From NCBI GenBank assembly GCA_032388755.1, contig CP135593.1, positions 62,001-126,000 of the forward strand: DNA of 64,000 nt, written 5' to 3'. The position numbers and the translations under genes were made by a program. This stretch comes from Neisseria sp. DTU_2020_1000833_1_SI_GRL_NUU_006 (GTDB lineage: Bacteria; Pseudomonadota; Gammaproteobacteria; Burkholderiales; Neisseriaceae). The notes under the pieces were generated by a model. The model was not told where the DNA came from, did not search any database, and was given only the letters and a program-made list of their open reading frames with translations. Of this stretch, positions 32,266 through 40,311 are shown piece after piece. How positions within the stretch are numbered: the first letter of the stretch is position 1; each line of letters starts with the position of its first letter.

Positions 32266-32569
32266 TCCAAGTCCGCCGTTTTTCGGAAAACAAACATTAT
32301 AGCGTTTAAAAAAAACAATATAAAGAATATAATCTTTACAATTTGGCGTTGCGCGTCAAAAACCATTAAATACCACAGTTTGCGCAGTCGGCATACATTA
32401 AAGAATTGTGAAACCCGATTGTCTTTTCCGCAGGAAAAAATCCCGCAGCTTCAAAAAATTAGCCCTCGGGAAACACTGTTTGCAAAATGTAAACCGCCCA
32501 TAAGCGGCTTGCATTGTTATTTTGTAACATCGATACTGGGCGCCACACCCCTTCCAACAAGGAAAAATA
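32266..32569. other. Intergenic region between divergent ferritin-like gene and lolA
   Basis: The first 90 bases are AT-rich, with ATATAATC near 32327-32334 that could be a -10 box for either direction. The rest is of average composition. CAAGGAAAAATA immediately before lolA is its ribosome site. I see no RNA gene or repeat. Confidence 0.4.
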
Positions 32570-33193
32570 ATGATGAAACAACACAACCTGTTCAAATTCC
32601 TCGCCGCTTCCGCTTTGACCGCGACCATCGGTTTCGCACAGGCAGGCGCAGTGGATGCACTCAAGAAATTCAACAACGACGCCGACGGTATCAGCGGCAG
32701 CTTCACCCAAACCGTCCAAGGCAAAAAGAAAACCCAAACCGCACACGGCACTTTCAAAATCCTGCGTCCGGGCCTCTTCAAATGGGAATACACCAAACCC
32801 TACAAACAAACCATCGTAGGCGACGGTCAAACCATTTGGCTCTATGACGTTGATTTGGCACAAGTGACCAAGTCCGCCCAAGACCAAACCATCGGCGACA
32901 GCCCTGCCGCCATCCTTTCCAACAAAAACGCCCTTGACAGCAGCTACTCCCTCAAAGAAGACGGCTCGTCCAACGGCATCGACTACGTCTTGGCAACACC
33001 CAAGAAAAACAACGCCGGCTACCAATACATCCGCATCGGCTTCAAAGGCGACAACCTCGCTGCCATGCAGTTGAAAGACAGCTTCGGCAACCAAACCTCC
33101 ATTACCTTCGGCGGCTTGAACACCAAGCCCAACCTCTCGCGCGGCGCATTCAAGTTCACCCCGCCCAAAGGCGTGGACGTGTTGAGCAACTGA
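32570..33193 (+). CDS. lolA: Outer-membrane lipoprotein carrier protein
   Basis: LolA carries lipoproteins across the periplasm from LolCDE to LolB. The 207-residue precursor has a signal peptide (about residues 1-25, ending A-Q-A-G-A), then L-K-K-F-N, the strand G-S-F-T-Q-T-V-Q-G, and the family R-P-G-L-F-K-W-E-Y (about residues 64-72), which includes the conserved Arg/Trp of the hydrophobic pocket. Two adjacent ATGs (32570 and 32573) are possible; AAGGAAAAAT favours either equally. The gene is monocistronic, followed by a tight DUS hairpin. Confidence 0.93.
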   Translation: MMKQHNLFKFLAASALTATIGFAQAGAVDALKKFNNDADGISGSFTQTVQGKKKTQTAHGTFKILRPGLFKWEYTKPYKQTIVGDGQTIWLYDVDLAQVTKSAQDQTIGDSPAAILSNKNALDSSYSLKEDGSSNGIDYVLATPKKNNAGYQYIRIGFKGDNLAAMQLKDSFGNQTSITFGGLNTKPNLSRGAFKFTPPKGVDVLSN

Positions 33194-33205
33194 TTGTTTG
33201 ATTAT

Positions 33206-33241
33206 AAAAGGTCGTCTGAAAGGTTTCAGACGACCTTTTTG
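33206..33241. terminator. DUS inverted repeat after lolA
   Basis: AAAAGGTCGTCTGAAAGG and its near-complement meet with a minimal loop and a T-run, 13 bases past the lolA stop. Confidence 0.85.
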
Positions 33242-33367
33242 TTTTTGGGCTGTTAGTGATGGTGCGTTGGGTGTCAGTTGCCCGCAGTCAACACGATTCA
33301 GCTTTTGAAGTGTAACTCGGATGACTGGTGGGCAATATTGGAGACTCTATAAGAAAGCGGATACCAA

Positions 33368-33398
33368 AAGGTCGTCTGAAAACCTTTCAGACGACCCC
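33368..33398. terminator. DUS hairpin after tehB
   Basis: AAGGTCGTCTGAAAA and TTTCAGACGACC with a very short loop, just behind the minus-strand tehB stop. Confidence 0.72.
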
Positions 33399-33404
33399 GT
33401 TCGT

Positions 33405-34262
33405 TTATGCCTCAGGCTTTTTCGCCAACATGGTAACAAACTTAAACTGTATCGGATTGCCCGCCGCGTCTTTCGCGTGCATGGCGCCGAGTTCTTCCTT
33501 GTATTCGACAATCTCCCAGTCGCGGTAGTATTCGCGCAACTCGCCTTCTTTAAATTTAAACGGAAAAGGCATGGGGCAGGGGAAGTCTTCGGTGTCCATC
33601 GCCGAAACAATCAGGTTGTAGCCGCCGGGGGTGGTGTGCGCCTGCATATCGGCAATCACTTGCGGCACGAAGCGCGGATGCAGGAACATAAACACAACCG
33701 TCGCGACAATATAGTCGAAATGGTCTTGAAGGTTGGCGGCATTCAAATCATATTCCAACGCCCGCACGTCCAAGCCTTCCATACGCGCCAACTCGTTGAC
33801 GTTTTGAACCGCCTGCGGATTGTTGTCCACGGCGGTTACGTCAAATCCCTTCAAACCTAAAAACAGCGCATTGCGCCCCTGACCGCAGCCCATATCCAAA
33901 GCCTTGCCCGCAGGAACGATATTTTCAGCCGCCACTACCGCCGAATGGGTCGCGCTCATGCCGTATTTCTTATTGAAATAATCTTTTGCCGCGCAATAAA
34001 GCGAGAGCTTGATTTCCGTGTCGTCCGTCAAAGGCTCGACCGTAAACTGTTGCTGCGGCGCGATCATGTGATCTCCGTCTTCGGCAGTCAGCTCGACAGA
34101 AGCATTATCAGCTTCCGTCAATTTCAGACGACCTTGCAATACGTTCAGGCAAACCCATTCCCCTTCGTCAAACGCATGACCCGCCCGCAGCGCGTCGGGA
34201 ATCTCGTCTGCCTGCCAAACCGGCAGTTCCTGATAGCAAAAAAGCGCCATTTGTCCGTCCAT
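33405..34262 (-). CDS. tehB: SAM-dependent methyltransferase TehB with N-terminal DUF1971-type domain
   Basis: The 285-residue protein has an N-terminal cupin-like domain (about residues 1-85, L-P-V-W-Q-A-D-E-I-P at 12-21, the DUF1971/TehB-N type) and a C-terminal class I methyltransferase. The SAM motif is L-D-M-G-C-G-Q-G-R-N (about residues 125-134). TehB proteins methylate tellurite and give resistance. The ATG at 34262 has AAGGAA eight bases upstream. An in-frame uptake sequence in the cupin domain is read L-Q-G-R-L-K-L. The stop is followed by a DUS hairpin. Divergent rnhA starts 130 bases away. Confidence 0.86.
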   Translation of the reverse strand: MDGQMALFCYQELPVWQADEIPDALRAGHAFDEGEWVCLNVLQGRLKLTEADNASVELTAEDGDHMIAPQQQFTVEPLTDDTEIKLSLYCAAKDYFNKKYGMSATHSAVVAAENIVPAGKALDMGCGQGRNALFLGLKGFDVTAVDNNPQAVQNVNELARMEGLDVRALEYDLNAANLQDHFDYIVATVVFMFLHPRFVPQVIADMQAHTTPGGYNLIVSAMDTEDFPCPMPFPFKFKEGELREYYRDWEIVEYKEELGAMHAKDAAGNPIQFKFVTMLAKKPEA

Positions 34263-34394
34263 CGTCGGTTCCTTCCAATTTGTTTGCGATAAGGTGCATA
34301 TTATATGCCTGTTTGGGGCAAAGCCGCTTGGCGGATTCAAACCTTGTGATAAGATGAATGCCTTTATTGTGCAAATTGCAAAACAAACCGATAT

Positions 34395-34844
34395 ATGGAC
34401 GATACCGTTTACCTTTATACAGACGGAGCCTGCAAAGGCAATCCGGGGGCAGGGGGGTGGGGAGTATTGATGCGCTACCGAAATCATGAAAAAGAATTGT
34501 GCGGCGGCGAGGCCGAAACCACGAACAACCGAATGGAGCTGACCGCCGTCATAGAAGGGCTGAAAGCGCTCAAACGCCCGTGCCGCGTCGTGATTTGTAC
34601 TGACTCGCAATACGTCAAAAACGGTATGGAAGGCTGGATACACGGCTGGAAGAAAAACGGCTGGAAAACCGCCGCCAAAAAACCGGTGAAAAACGACGAT
34701 TTGTGGAAAGAACTCGATGCCTTGTCGCATAAACACAAATTACAGTGGACGTGGGTGAAAGGCCACGCGGGGCATTCCGAAAACGAAAAGGCGGACGCAT
34801 TGGCGAACCAGGGAGCGGCACGGTTCCTTCAACCCTCGTCCTGA
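34395..34844 (+). CDS. rnhA: Ribonuclease HI
   Basis: RNase HI cuts the RNA strand of RNA-DNA hybrids. The 149-residue protein has all four acidic residues in Y-T-D-G-A-C-K-G-N-P-G-A-G-G-W (about residues 7-21), E-L-T-A-V-I-E (Glu48), T-D-S-Q-Y-V (Asp70) and H-S-E-N-E-K-A-D (Asp134). The handle-region basic stretch G-W-K-K-N-G-W is present. The length is normal. A single DUS lies just past the stop, before dgt. Confidence 0.95.
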   Translation: MDDTVYLYTDGACKGNPGAGGWGVLMRYRNHEKELCGGEAETTNNRMELTAVIEGLKALKRPCRVVICTDSQYVKNGMEGWIHGWKKNGWKTAAKKPVKNDDLWKELDALSHKHKLQWTWVKGHAGHSENEKADALANQGAARFLQPSS

Positions 34845-34901
34845 AAGGTCGTCTGAAAACGCCTGAAAAATGTTCAATCAACCGCAAACAGGATTACCCC
34901 A

Positions 34902-36254
34902 ATGGCAATGACTTGGTCCCAACTGCTTTCCCCGCAACGCTTCCGCGCGAAAAACGGCGAAATTATCCCTACGGTTACGCCGTCCACACAAGAAGGTATC
35001 GATGCACTGCGTACCGATTTCCACATTGATTACGATAGAGTCGTGTTTTCCGGCGCATTCAGGCGGTTGGGCAGGAAAACCCAAGTCCACCCGCTTGCCG
35101 AACATGACCTGACGCACAACCGGCTGACACACAGTGTCGAAGTCGCCAGCGTCGGACGCAGTTTGGGTAACCGCGTCGGCGTCATGTTGCAAGCCGGCGG
35201 ATTCCTGCCCGAAAACAATACTCCGGGCGATATTGGCGCTGTCGTCCAAGTCGCCTGTTTGGCGCATGATTTGGGTAACCCTCCGTTCGGGCATACGGGT
35301 GAGGACGCATTGCGCCATTGGTTCAGAAAGGAAACAAATCTCCGCTTTCTGACATCGCTGAGTGAAGCCGAATTGAGCGACGTGCAAACTTACGAAGGTA
35401 ATGCCCACAGCCTGCGCATTATCGCCAATTTGGAAATGTATCCCGATGCGGGCGGAATGCGTTTGAGTGCAGCATCAATCGGCGCATTGATAAAATATCC
35501 GTGGACAAGCCAAGGTCCGCGCGGGCGTTCCAAATTCAATATCTATCAAACCGAGCTGTCGTTTATCCGCCGAGTTGCAGCAGAGTTGGGATTGCTCGAA
35601 GCAGGCTGCGACCAATGGGTGCGCCATCCGCTGTCATACCTGATGGAGGCTTCAGACGACATCTGTTACGCATTGCTGGATTTGGAAGATGCGGTGGAGC
35701 TTGAGTTGCTGACCGATACTGAAGTCGAAAGCGTCTTGTCTGAGCTGACTTTTGAAGAAAGCACATGGCATGCCCAATCCAGCCGCCAACGTTGCGCCAT
35801 GCTGCGCGGCATTGCCATAGGCAAAGCCATCGAAGATGCCGCGCAAACCTTCATGAAACACCAATCCGATTTATTAAGCGGCGGATTTAAAGGAAAAGAC
35901 TTGATTTCCTTGTGCAGCCCGGAAGTCCAAAACACTTTGGAAAAAGCCAAAGAACTCGCACGCACGCGCATCTTTCGCCACCGTACCAAGCTGATGACCG
36001 AAATTGCCACTTTCCCGTGCTTAGGGTCGATACTCGATTTGTTTGTCCCTGCTGCCCATGCCTTGCTGGTTGAGCAGAAATTAGATGTCCGCCAATCTTT
36101 AATCTTGGATCTTCTGAAAAACCATAATCCCATACTTGAAACGGACAGCCTTTATCAGGCATATATGAAAATTTTAGATTTCGTCGGCGGTATGACAGAC
36201 AATGCCGCCGCCAAAATGGCTCAGGACTTGTCTGGAACCGGGATTTTAAGGTGA
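34902..36254 (+). CDS. dgt: Deoxyguanosinetriphosphate triphosphohydrolase-like protein
   Basis: The 450-residue HD-domain enzyme removes triphosphate from dGTP or other dNTPs. The HD motif is split as T-H-N-R-L-T-H-S-V-E-V-A-S-V (about residues 66-79) and C-L-A-H-D-L-G-N-P-P-F-G-H-T-G-E (about 119-134). A later Y-L-M-E-A-S-D-D-I-C-Y segment supplies the last metal Asp; this stretch contains a near-perfect uptake sequence. AGGATTACCCCA before the ATG supports the start. The length and the R-L-G-R-K-T-Q-V-H-P N-terminal motif fit the type 2 Dgt-like group. Nucleotide preference is not shown by the sequence. Confidence 0.9.
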   Translation: MAMTWSQLLSPQRFRAKNGEIIPTVTPSTQEGIDALRTDFHIDYDRVVFSGAFRRLGRKTQVHPLAEHDLTHNRLTHSVEVASVGRSLGNRVGVMLQAGGFLPENNTPGDIGAVVQVACLAHDLGNPPFGHTGEDALRHWFRKETNLRFLTSLSEAELSDVQTYEGNAHSLRIIANLEMYPDAGGMRLSAASIGALIKYPWTSQGPRGRSKFNIYQTELSFIRRVAAELGLLEAGCDQWVRHPLSYLMEASDDICYALLDLEDAVELELLTDTEVESVLSELTFEESTWHAQSSRQRCAMLRGIAIGKAIEDAAQTFMKHQSDLLSGGFKGKDLISLCSPEVQNTLEKAKELARTRIFRHRTKLMTEIATFPCLGSILDLFVPAAHALLVEQKLDVRQSLILDLLKNHNPILETDSLYQAYMKILDFVGGMTDNAAAKMAQDLSGTGILR

Positions 36255-36386
36255 TTTAATTTCTTTAATTTTCAAAATGTTAATATTTTATCTGGAAAAA
36301 TTGAATTTAAAGGCTGGACAATAGGGAAGGGTTTCTATAATATTCGGTCTTCTTGATTCACAGCGCAGAAGCGAAGTGATGAAAAT

Positions 36387-36463
36387 GCACCCGTAGCTCA
36401 GTTGGATAGAGTATCTGGCTACGAACCAGAGGGTCGGGCGTTCGAATCGCTCCGGGTGCGCCA
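36387..36463 (+). tRNA. tRNA-Arg (anticodon ACG)
   Basis: The 77-base cloverleaf has acceptor stem GCACCCG with CGGGTGC, discriminator G and encoded CCA. The anticodon stem CTGG/CCAG encloses C-T-A-C-G-A-A, giving ACG (read as ICG), which decodes CGU/CGC/CGA. It lies 130 bases past dgt and just before tRNA-Glu; the two are probably co-transcribed. Confidence 0.94.
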
Positions 36464-36479
36464 AAAAATTTATTTATCC

Positions 36480-36554
36480 GCGCCCATCGTCTAGCGGTTA
36501 GGACATCGCCCTTTCACGGCGGTAACCGGGGTTCGATTCCCCGTGGGCGTGCCA
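36480..36554 (+). tRNA. tRNA-Glu (anticodon TTC)
   Basis: The 75-base cloverleaf has acceptor GCGCCCA with TGGGCGT (first pair G-T), discriminator G and encoded CCA. The anticodon loop is C-T-T-T-C-A-C, giving TTC for GAA/GAG. The D-loop (GTCTAGCGGTTAGGAC) is typical of bacterial tRNA-Glu. It starts 16 bases after tRNA-Arg. Confidence 0.94.
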
Positions 36555-36559
36555 AATTC

Positions 36560-36599
36560 TTAATAAACCCTTACTAAAAAGTAAGGGTTTATTTTTTTA
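36560..36599 (+). terminator. Rho-independent terminator of the tRNA-Arg/tRNA-Glu unit
   Basis: AATAAACCCTTACT and AGTAAGGGTTTATT flank a short A-rich loop and are followed by TTTTTTAT. It contains no uptake sequence. Confidence 0.9.
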
Positions 36600-36934
36600 T
36601 CTTTTAATGCTTTGCCCGCGATTTCAGCTTTATTGATGTGCTTTTTACCAAAGTTTTATCTGTCCGCTTTGTCGGGCATCGTTGCTAAATATGACGTGAA
36701 TTGAAATATAATGGTAAGGGAGGTTTTCTATTGAAGTTGCCATGTATTTTTTGGTATCAACATTTCTTCACCCATATGATTGACTTTGCCATGCCAAATT
36801 CGGGGCATTAATACTCAATCATGTATCAAGCTCCTATCTTAAACTTTGCTGTCAAAATGCAAAGGTCGTCTGAAAACTCCGGATACGGGCTTTTCAGACG
36901 GCCTTTCCCTTATTCTTCTTTGTTTACTGTCTCA
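36600..36934. other. Intergenic region without recognised gene
   Basis: Between the tRNA terminator and the small membrane gene I find no open frame with a ribosome site and no RNA fold I recognise. A DUS inverted repeat lies at 36861-36906 (AAAGGTCGTCTGAAAA with TTTTCAGACGGCCTTT), behind the minus-strand DUF2788 gene, and is probably its terminator. Confidence 0.4.
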
Positions 36935-37135
36935 AGGCAGGGCGATGAATTTAATCAGCACTTCTTTAAAAATAAATCCGAAAACGCCCAAGCCCAGTAC
37001 CAGGAACAAAATCGCGATGCCGAATTTGCCTGCCTTGGATTCCTTACCCAAGTTCCAAACGATAAAGCCCAAGAAGATAACCAGTCCGGTCAGGCAGATT
37101 TTCATTGCCCAGTCAGAAAATTCTGCTTCACTCAT
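36932..37135 (-). CDS. Small inner-membrane protein, DUF2788-like
   Basis: The 67-residue protein has two hydrophobic helices (about residues 12-28 and 39-62) joined by a short basic loop (G-K-E-S-K-A-G-K). It looks like the DUF2788 family of small proteins seen in beta- and gammaproteobacteria; no function is known. The ATG at 37135 (M-S-E-A-E-F) has AAGGAA nine bases upstream; a TTG two codons earlier is less well placed. An outward-facing DUS pair lies between it and metZ. Confidence 0.68.
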   Translation of the reverse strand: MSEAEFSDWAMKICLTGLVIFLGFIVWNLGKESKAGKFGIAILFLVLGLGVFGFIFKEVLIKFIALP

Positions 37136-37172
37136 AATCAATTTCCTTATTTGATGTTGTGTGTATTTTAAT

Positions 37173-37214
37173 GTTTTCAGACGACCTTTGGAACGCCAAG
37201 AGGTCGTCTGAAAT
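37173..37214. terminator. Outward-facing DUS pair after metZ
   Basis: TTTTCAGACGACCT and AGGTCGTCTGAAAT flank an 18-base loop. The arms pair as well as in the usual orientation. It lies 40 bases past the minus-strand metZ stop. Confidence 0.55.
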
Positions 37215-37253
37215 GTAATGGCTCAGGTAAATGCCGTCCGTCGGGCGTTTGGC

Positions 37254-38423
37254 TTAACGCGCCAACGCCTGTTTCAAATCGTCAATCAAGTCATCGACGT
37301 ATTCCAAACCGACGGACAGGCGCACCAGTCCGGGGCGGATGTTGGCGGCGAGTTTTTCTTCGGGCTGCATCCTGCCGTGTGTGGTTGTCCACGGGTGGGT
37401 AATGGTCGAGCGCACGTCGCCGAGGTTGGCGGTACGGGAGAAGAGTTCGACGCTGTCGACGATTTTCCACGCGGCGTCAGTGTCGGCGACTTCAAAGCCG
37501 ATGACGATGCCGCCGCCGTTTTGCTGTTTGCGGATAAGCTCCGCCTGCGGATGATCGGGCAATCCGGTGTAGTACACGGCTTGAACCTGCGGCTGCGCTT
37601 GCAGCCATTGGGCGATTTTCAAGGCGTTGTCGAACTGTTTTTCCATACGCAGCGACAGGGTTTCCACGCCGCTCAACAACTGCCATGCGTTAAACGGCGA
37701 CATTGCCAGCCCGCAAGAGTTGCAGTAAACGGCGACCTGCGTCATCAATTCTTCCGAACCCGCCAACACGCCGCCCATCACGCGCCCGTGTCCGTCGATG
37801 GCTTTGGTTGCGGAGGAAACGGAAATATCCGCGCCGTGTTTCAAAGGCTGCGAGCCGACGGGCGACAGCAGGCTGTTGTCCACCACCAAAAGCGCGCCGA
37901 TGCTGTGCGCCAATTCTGCCAAAGCTTCCAAGTCGGCCACTTCGCCCAAGGGGTTGGAAGGCGTTTCCAAAAACAGCAGTTTGGTGTTGGCTTTGACGGC
38001 GGCTTTCCATTCGTCCACATCGGTCGGCGACACATGGCTCACTTCGATGCCGAATTTGGTGACGATGTTATTGATAAAGCCGACGGTCGTGCCGAACAGG
38101 CTGCGGCTGGAAATCACATGGTCGCCCGCCTGCAGGAAGGTGAAAAACGCCGCCTGAATCGCGGACATGCCGGTCGAAGTGGCGACTGCGCGTTCTGCAC
38201 CTTCCAAAGCGGCGATGCGCTTTTCAAAAGCGGCGATGGTCGGGTTGGCGGTGCGGGTATAAGTGAACCCTTTGATTTTTTTGGAAAACAAATCGGCGGC
38301 GTGTTGGGCGCTGTCCCACATGAAGCTGCTGGTGAGGAACAATGCCTGATTGTGTTCGCGGTATTCGGTTTGCTCTTTGCCGCCGCGTATGGCGAGCGTC
38401 TGCGGGTGGAGTTTTTTACTCAT
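37254..38423 (-). CDS. metZ: O-succinylhomoserine sulfhydrylase
   Basis: The 389-residue PLP enzyme of the Cys/Met metabolism family makes homocysteine from O-succinylhomoserine and sulfide. The PLP lysine is in S-V-S-S-A-T-K-A-I-D-G-H-G-R-V-M-G-G (Lys about 209). The N-terminal Y-T-R-T-A-N-P-T motif (about residues 55-62) and the S-R-S-L-F-G-T-T loop are present. GGAAAAC before the ATG is its ribosome site. MetB/MetC-type relatives are possible, but the short N-terminus T-L-A-I-R-G-G and the F-S-R-T-A-N-L-G-D-V-R-S stretch fit MetZ. A complete CREE ends up 40 bases upstream of the start. Confidence 0.88.
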   Translation of the reverse strand: MSKKLHPQTLAIRGGKEQTEYREHNQALFLTSSFMWDSAQHAADLFSKKIKGFTYTRTANPTIAAFEKRIAALEGAERAVATSTGMSAIQAAFFTFLQAGDHVISSRSLFGTTVGFINNIVTKFGIEVSHVSPTDVDEWKAAVKANTKLLFLETPSNPLGEVADLEALAELAHSIGALLVVDNSLLSPVGSQPLKHGADISVSSATKAIDGHGRVMGGVLAGSEELMTQVAVYCNSCGLAMSPFNAWQLLSGVETLSLRMEKQFDNALKIAQWLQAQPQVQAVYYTGLPDHPQAELIRKQQNGGGIVIGFEVADTDAAWKIVDSVELFSRTANLGDVRSTITHPWTTTHGRMQPEEKLAANIRPGLVRLSVGLEYVDDLIDDLKQALAR

Positions 38424-38462
38424 TTGTTTTCCAATCTTGTTCAGCAGGTTTGTTTGATGTCT

Positions 38463-38619
38463 TATAGTGGATTAACTTTAAACCAGGACGGCGTTACCTC
38501 GCCTTAGCTCAAAGAGAACGATTCTCTAAGGTGCTGAAGCACCAAGTGAATCGGTTCCGTACTATCTGTACTGTCTGCGGCTTCGTCGCCTTGTCCTGAT
38601 TTAAAGTTAATCCACTATA
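38463..38619. mobile_element. Complete Correia repeat enclosed element (long form)
   Basis: The 157-bp element has the same ends (TATAGTGGATTAAC and GTTAATCCACTATA) and interior as the copy at 20805; the two differ mainly near the 3' end (ATTTAAAGTTAATCC versus ATTTTTGTTAATCC). It lies between metZ and hemC, 40 bases upstream of metZ, where it could supply promoter sequence. A DUS hairpin follows. Confidence 0.95.
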
Positions 38620-38696
38620 AATAAGAGAAGCCATAGGTTAACTTGTTAACATTTTGCGCTTATTTGTGCCGTCTTTCAAGTTTGGCGGCGAATGGC

Positions 38697-38734
38697 AAAA
38701 GGTCGTCTGAAAACGTTTTTCAGACGACCTTTTC
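38697..38734. terminator. DUS inverted repeat after hemC
   Basis: AAAAGGTCGTCTGAAAACG and TTTTTCAGACGACCTTTTC with almost no loop, directly behind the minus-strand hemC stop. Confidence 0.82.
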
Positions 38735-38746
38735 TTGCCAACCGAT

Positions 38747-39685
38747 TTATTCGGCTTGTTCTTTCAACACGGCTTCAATCAATTCCTGCGCGCCGTCGTC
38801 CGCCAGCTTTTTGGCGACCGCGCGTCCGAGCGCATCGGCGTAGGCGGAGGGGGCTTGCGCGTCTGCCTGCAAGATTACCGAGCCGTCGGGGTGTCCGACC
38901 AGTCCGCGCAGGGTGAGCAGGCTGTTTTCTTCAGTGCAATACGCGGCAAGCGGCACTTGGCAGCTTCCGCCCAAAGCGCGGGCGAGGGCGCGTTCGGCAG
39001 TCACGCAGGCGTGTGTCGTGTCGTGGTTTAAGGGTTTCAATACGTCGAGAAGGTCGGTGCGGTGTGCGGCGATTTCGATGCCCAACGCGCCTTGTCCTGC
39101 GGCGGGCAGGCTGTCGGCTTCGGAGATAATCAGGCGGATGCGTTCGTCCAGTTCCAAACGCTGCAATCCGGCGGCGGCGAGGATGATGGCATCGTATTCG
39201 CCGTTGTCGAGTTTGGACAGGCGGGTTTGTACGTTGCCGCGCAGGGGTTTGATGACTAAGTGCGGATAGCGGGCGCGCAACTGGGCTTCGCGGCGCAGGC
39301 TGGATGTGCCGACGACGGCGCCTTTGGGCATTTCTTCCAAACGCGCGTATTGGTTGGATACGAACGCGTCAAACGGATTGGCGCGCTCGCCGATGGCGGC
39401 AAGGGCGAAGCCTTCGGGCAAATCCATCGGTACGTCTTTAATCGAATGCACTGCCAAATCGGCGCGACCGTCCTGCAAGGCTTGTTCCAACTCTTTGATA
39501 AACAGGCCTTTGCCGCCGATTTTCGACAGGGTTTTGTCCAAAATCTGGTCGCCGCGCGTGGTCATGCCCAAGATTTCGACTTCGCAGTCGGGATACAGGG
39601 TTTTCAGACGACCTTGGATATGCTTCGCCTGCCACATGGCAAGCAGGCTTTCGCGGCTGGCGATAACGAGTTTTTTCGGGTTCAT
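38747..39685 (-). CDS. hemC: Porphobilinogen deaminase (hydroxymethylbilane synthase)
   Basis: HemC joins four porphobilinogens into hydroxymethylbilane for haem synthesis. The 312-residue protein has the N-terminal I-A-S-R-E-S-L-L-A-M-W-Q (about residues 8-19), the catalytic Asp/Arg loops (I-H-S-I-K-D-V-P and G-T-S-S-L-R-R) and the cofactor Cys in L-G-G-S-C-Q-V-P-L-A (about Cys243). An in-frame uptake sequence near the N-terminus is read G-R-L-K-T. The length is normal. hemD is not adjacent. Confidence 0.94.
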   Translation of the reverse strand: MNPKKLVIASRESLLAMWQAKHIQGRLKTLYPDCEVEILGMTTRGDQILDKTLSKIGGKGLFIKELEQALQDGRADLAVHSIKDVPMDLPEGFALAAIGERANPFDAFVSNQYARLEEMPKGAVVGTSSLRREAQLRARYPHLVIKPLRGNVQTRLSKLDNGEYDAIILAAAGLQRLELDERIRLIISEADSLPAAGQGALGIEIAAHRTDLLDVLKPLNHDTTHACVTAERALARALGGSCQVPLAAYCTEENSLLTLRGLVGHPDGSVILQADAQAPSAYADALGRAVAKKLADDGAQELIEAVLKEQAE

Positions 39686-39707
39686 TTGCAGTTTCTGATT
39701 TTCTAAT

Positions 39708-40136
39708 TCATGAGGCGGGAAGTTCGACAGTCTGACACAAACTTTCTACGGTAACCGCCTGACTGTACTTGCCCAAGGGACCGAATCCGTTGCCTTGGTT
39801 TTGTTCTTTAGTCAATACTTTCCCCTGAATGCAGACATTGTTCAGGGTAACGTTGTACGAGCCGGAACTCAGGCGGTTCTTTTCTACTTGGTCTATTAAG
39901 TTGTCGCCTCCATTGATGAAATAGGTTTTACCATTGGCGGTAAATTCAGCCTGTTCGAGCGAATAATGGACTGTTCCTATCATTTTGACTATATTGCCGC
40001 CACTTTTTCCTGTCTGTACATTTGTCATATCGGATGCGGGAACGGTGGCTTGTCTTGGTTTTGCTTCAGCGTCGACTTTGTTTTGCGGTGAACAGGCTGC
40101 CAGAATGATTAGTATGGGATAAAAAAAATTTTTCAT
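39708..40136 (-). CDS. Hypothetical lipoprotein downstream of a double-glycine peptide gene
   Basis: The 142-residue protein has a lipoprotein signal ending L-A-A-C (Cys15), a polar linker to about residue 45, and a beta-rich domain with F-T-A-N-G-K-T-Y-F-I-N-G-G (about 65-77) and two Cys (N-N-V-C-I-Q-G and E-S-L-C-Q-T) that may form a disulfide. I do not recognise a family. It lies on the same strand and 132 bases downstream of the 59-residue double-glycine peptide gene, separated by a 19-bp perfect inverted repeat. An immunity role is possible but unsupported by homology. The ribosome site is weak (ACAGATTAAA). Confidence 0.55.
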   Translation of the reverse strand: MKNFFYPILIILAACSPQNKVDAEAKPRQATVPASDMTNVQTGKSGGNIVKMIGTVHYSLEQAEFTANGKTYFINGGDNLIDQVEKNRLSSGSYNVTLNNVCIQGKVLTKEQNQGNGFGPLGKYSQAVTVESLCQTVELPAS

Positions 40137-40166
40137 TTTAATCTGTCATGTTAATAAAAACACAGT

Positions 40167-40212
40167 CCGAAAGTAGTCAAATAAACTAACTATTTTATTT
40201 GACTACTTTCGG
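40167..40212. repeat. Perfect 19-bp inverted repeat
   Basis: CCGAAAGTAGTCAAATAAA and its exact complement flank an eight-base loop. Read on the minus strand, GTTTTTATT follows the stem after six bases, so it may terminate the peptide transcript. It could also be an operator for the lipoprotein gene 31 bases further on. It is not a DUS. Confidence 0.75.
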
Positions 40213-40252
40213 GATTACGTTTGGAGTTTTGTTCTTTAGTTTACTGAAAACA

Positions 40253-40311
40253 AAAATTATCGCGAAGTCTAGGGAAACCGATAATGAAAATTATCGCGAA
40301 ATCTAGGGAAA
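40253..40311. repeat. Direct repeat, 34-base period, at the end of the peptide gene
   Basis: The 25-base unit AAAATTATCGCGAARTCTAG plus GGAAA occurs at 40253-40277 and 40287-40311 with one difference. Between the units lies the palindrome CGATAATGAAAATTATCG. The copies encode the last 15 residues and the stop of the peptide below, read in two different frames because the period is not a multiple of three. Confidence 0.8.
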
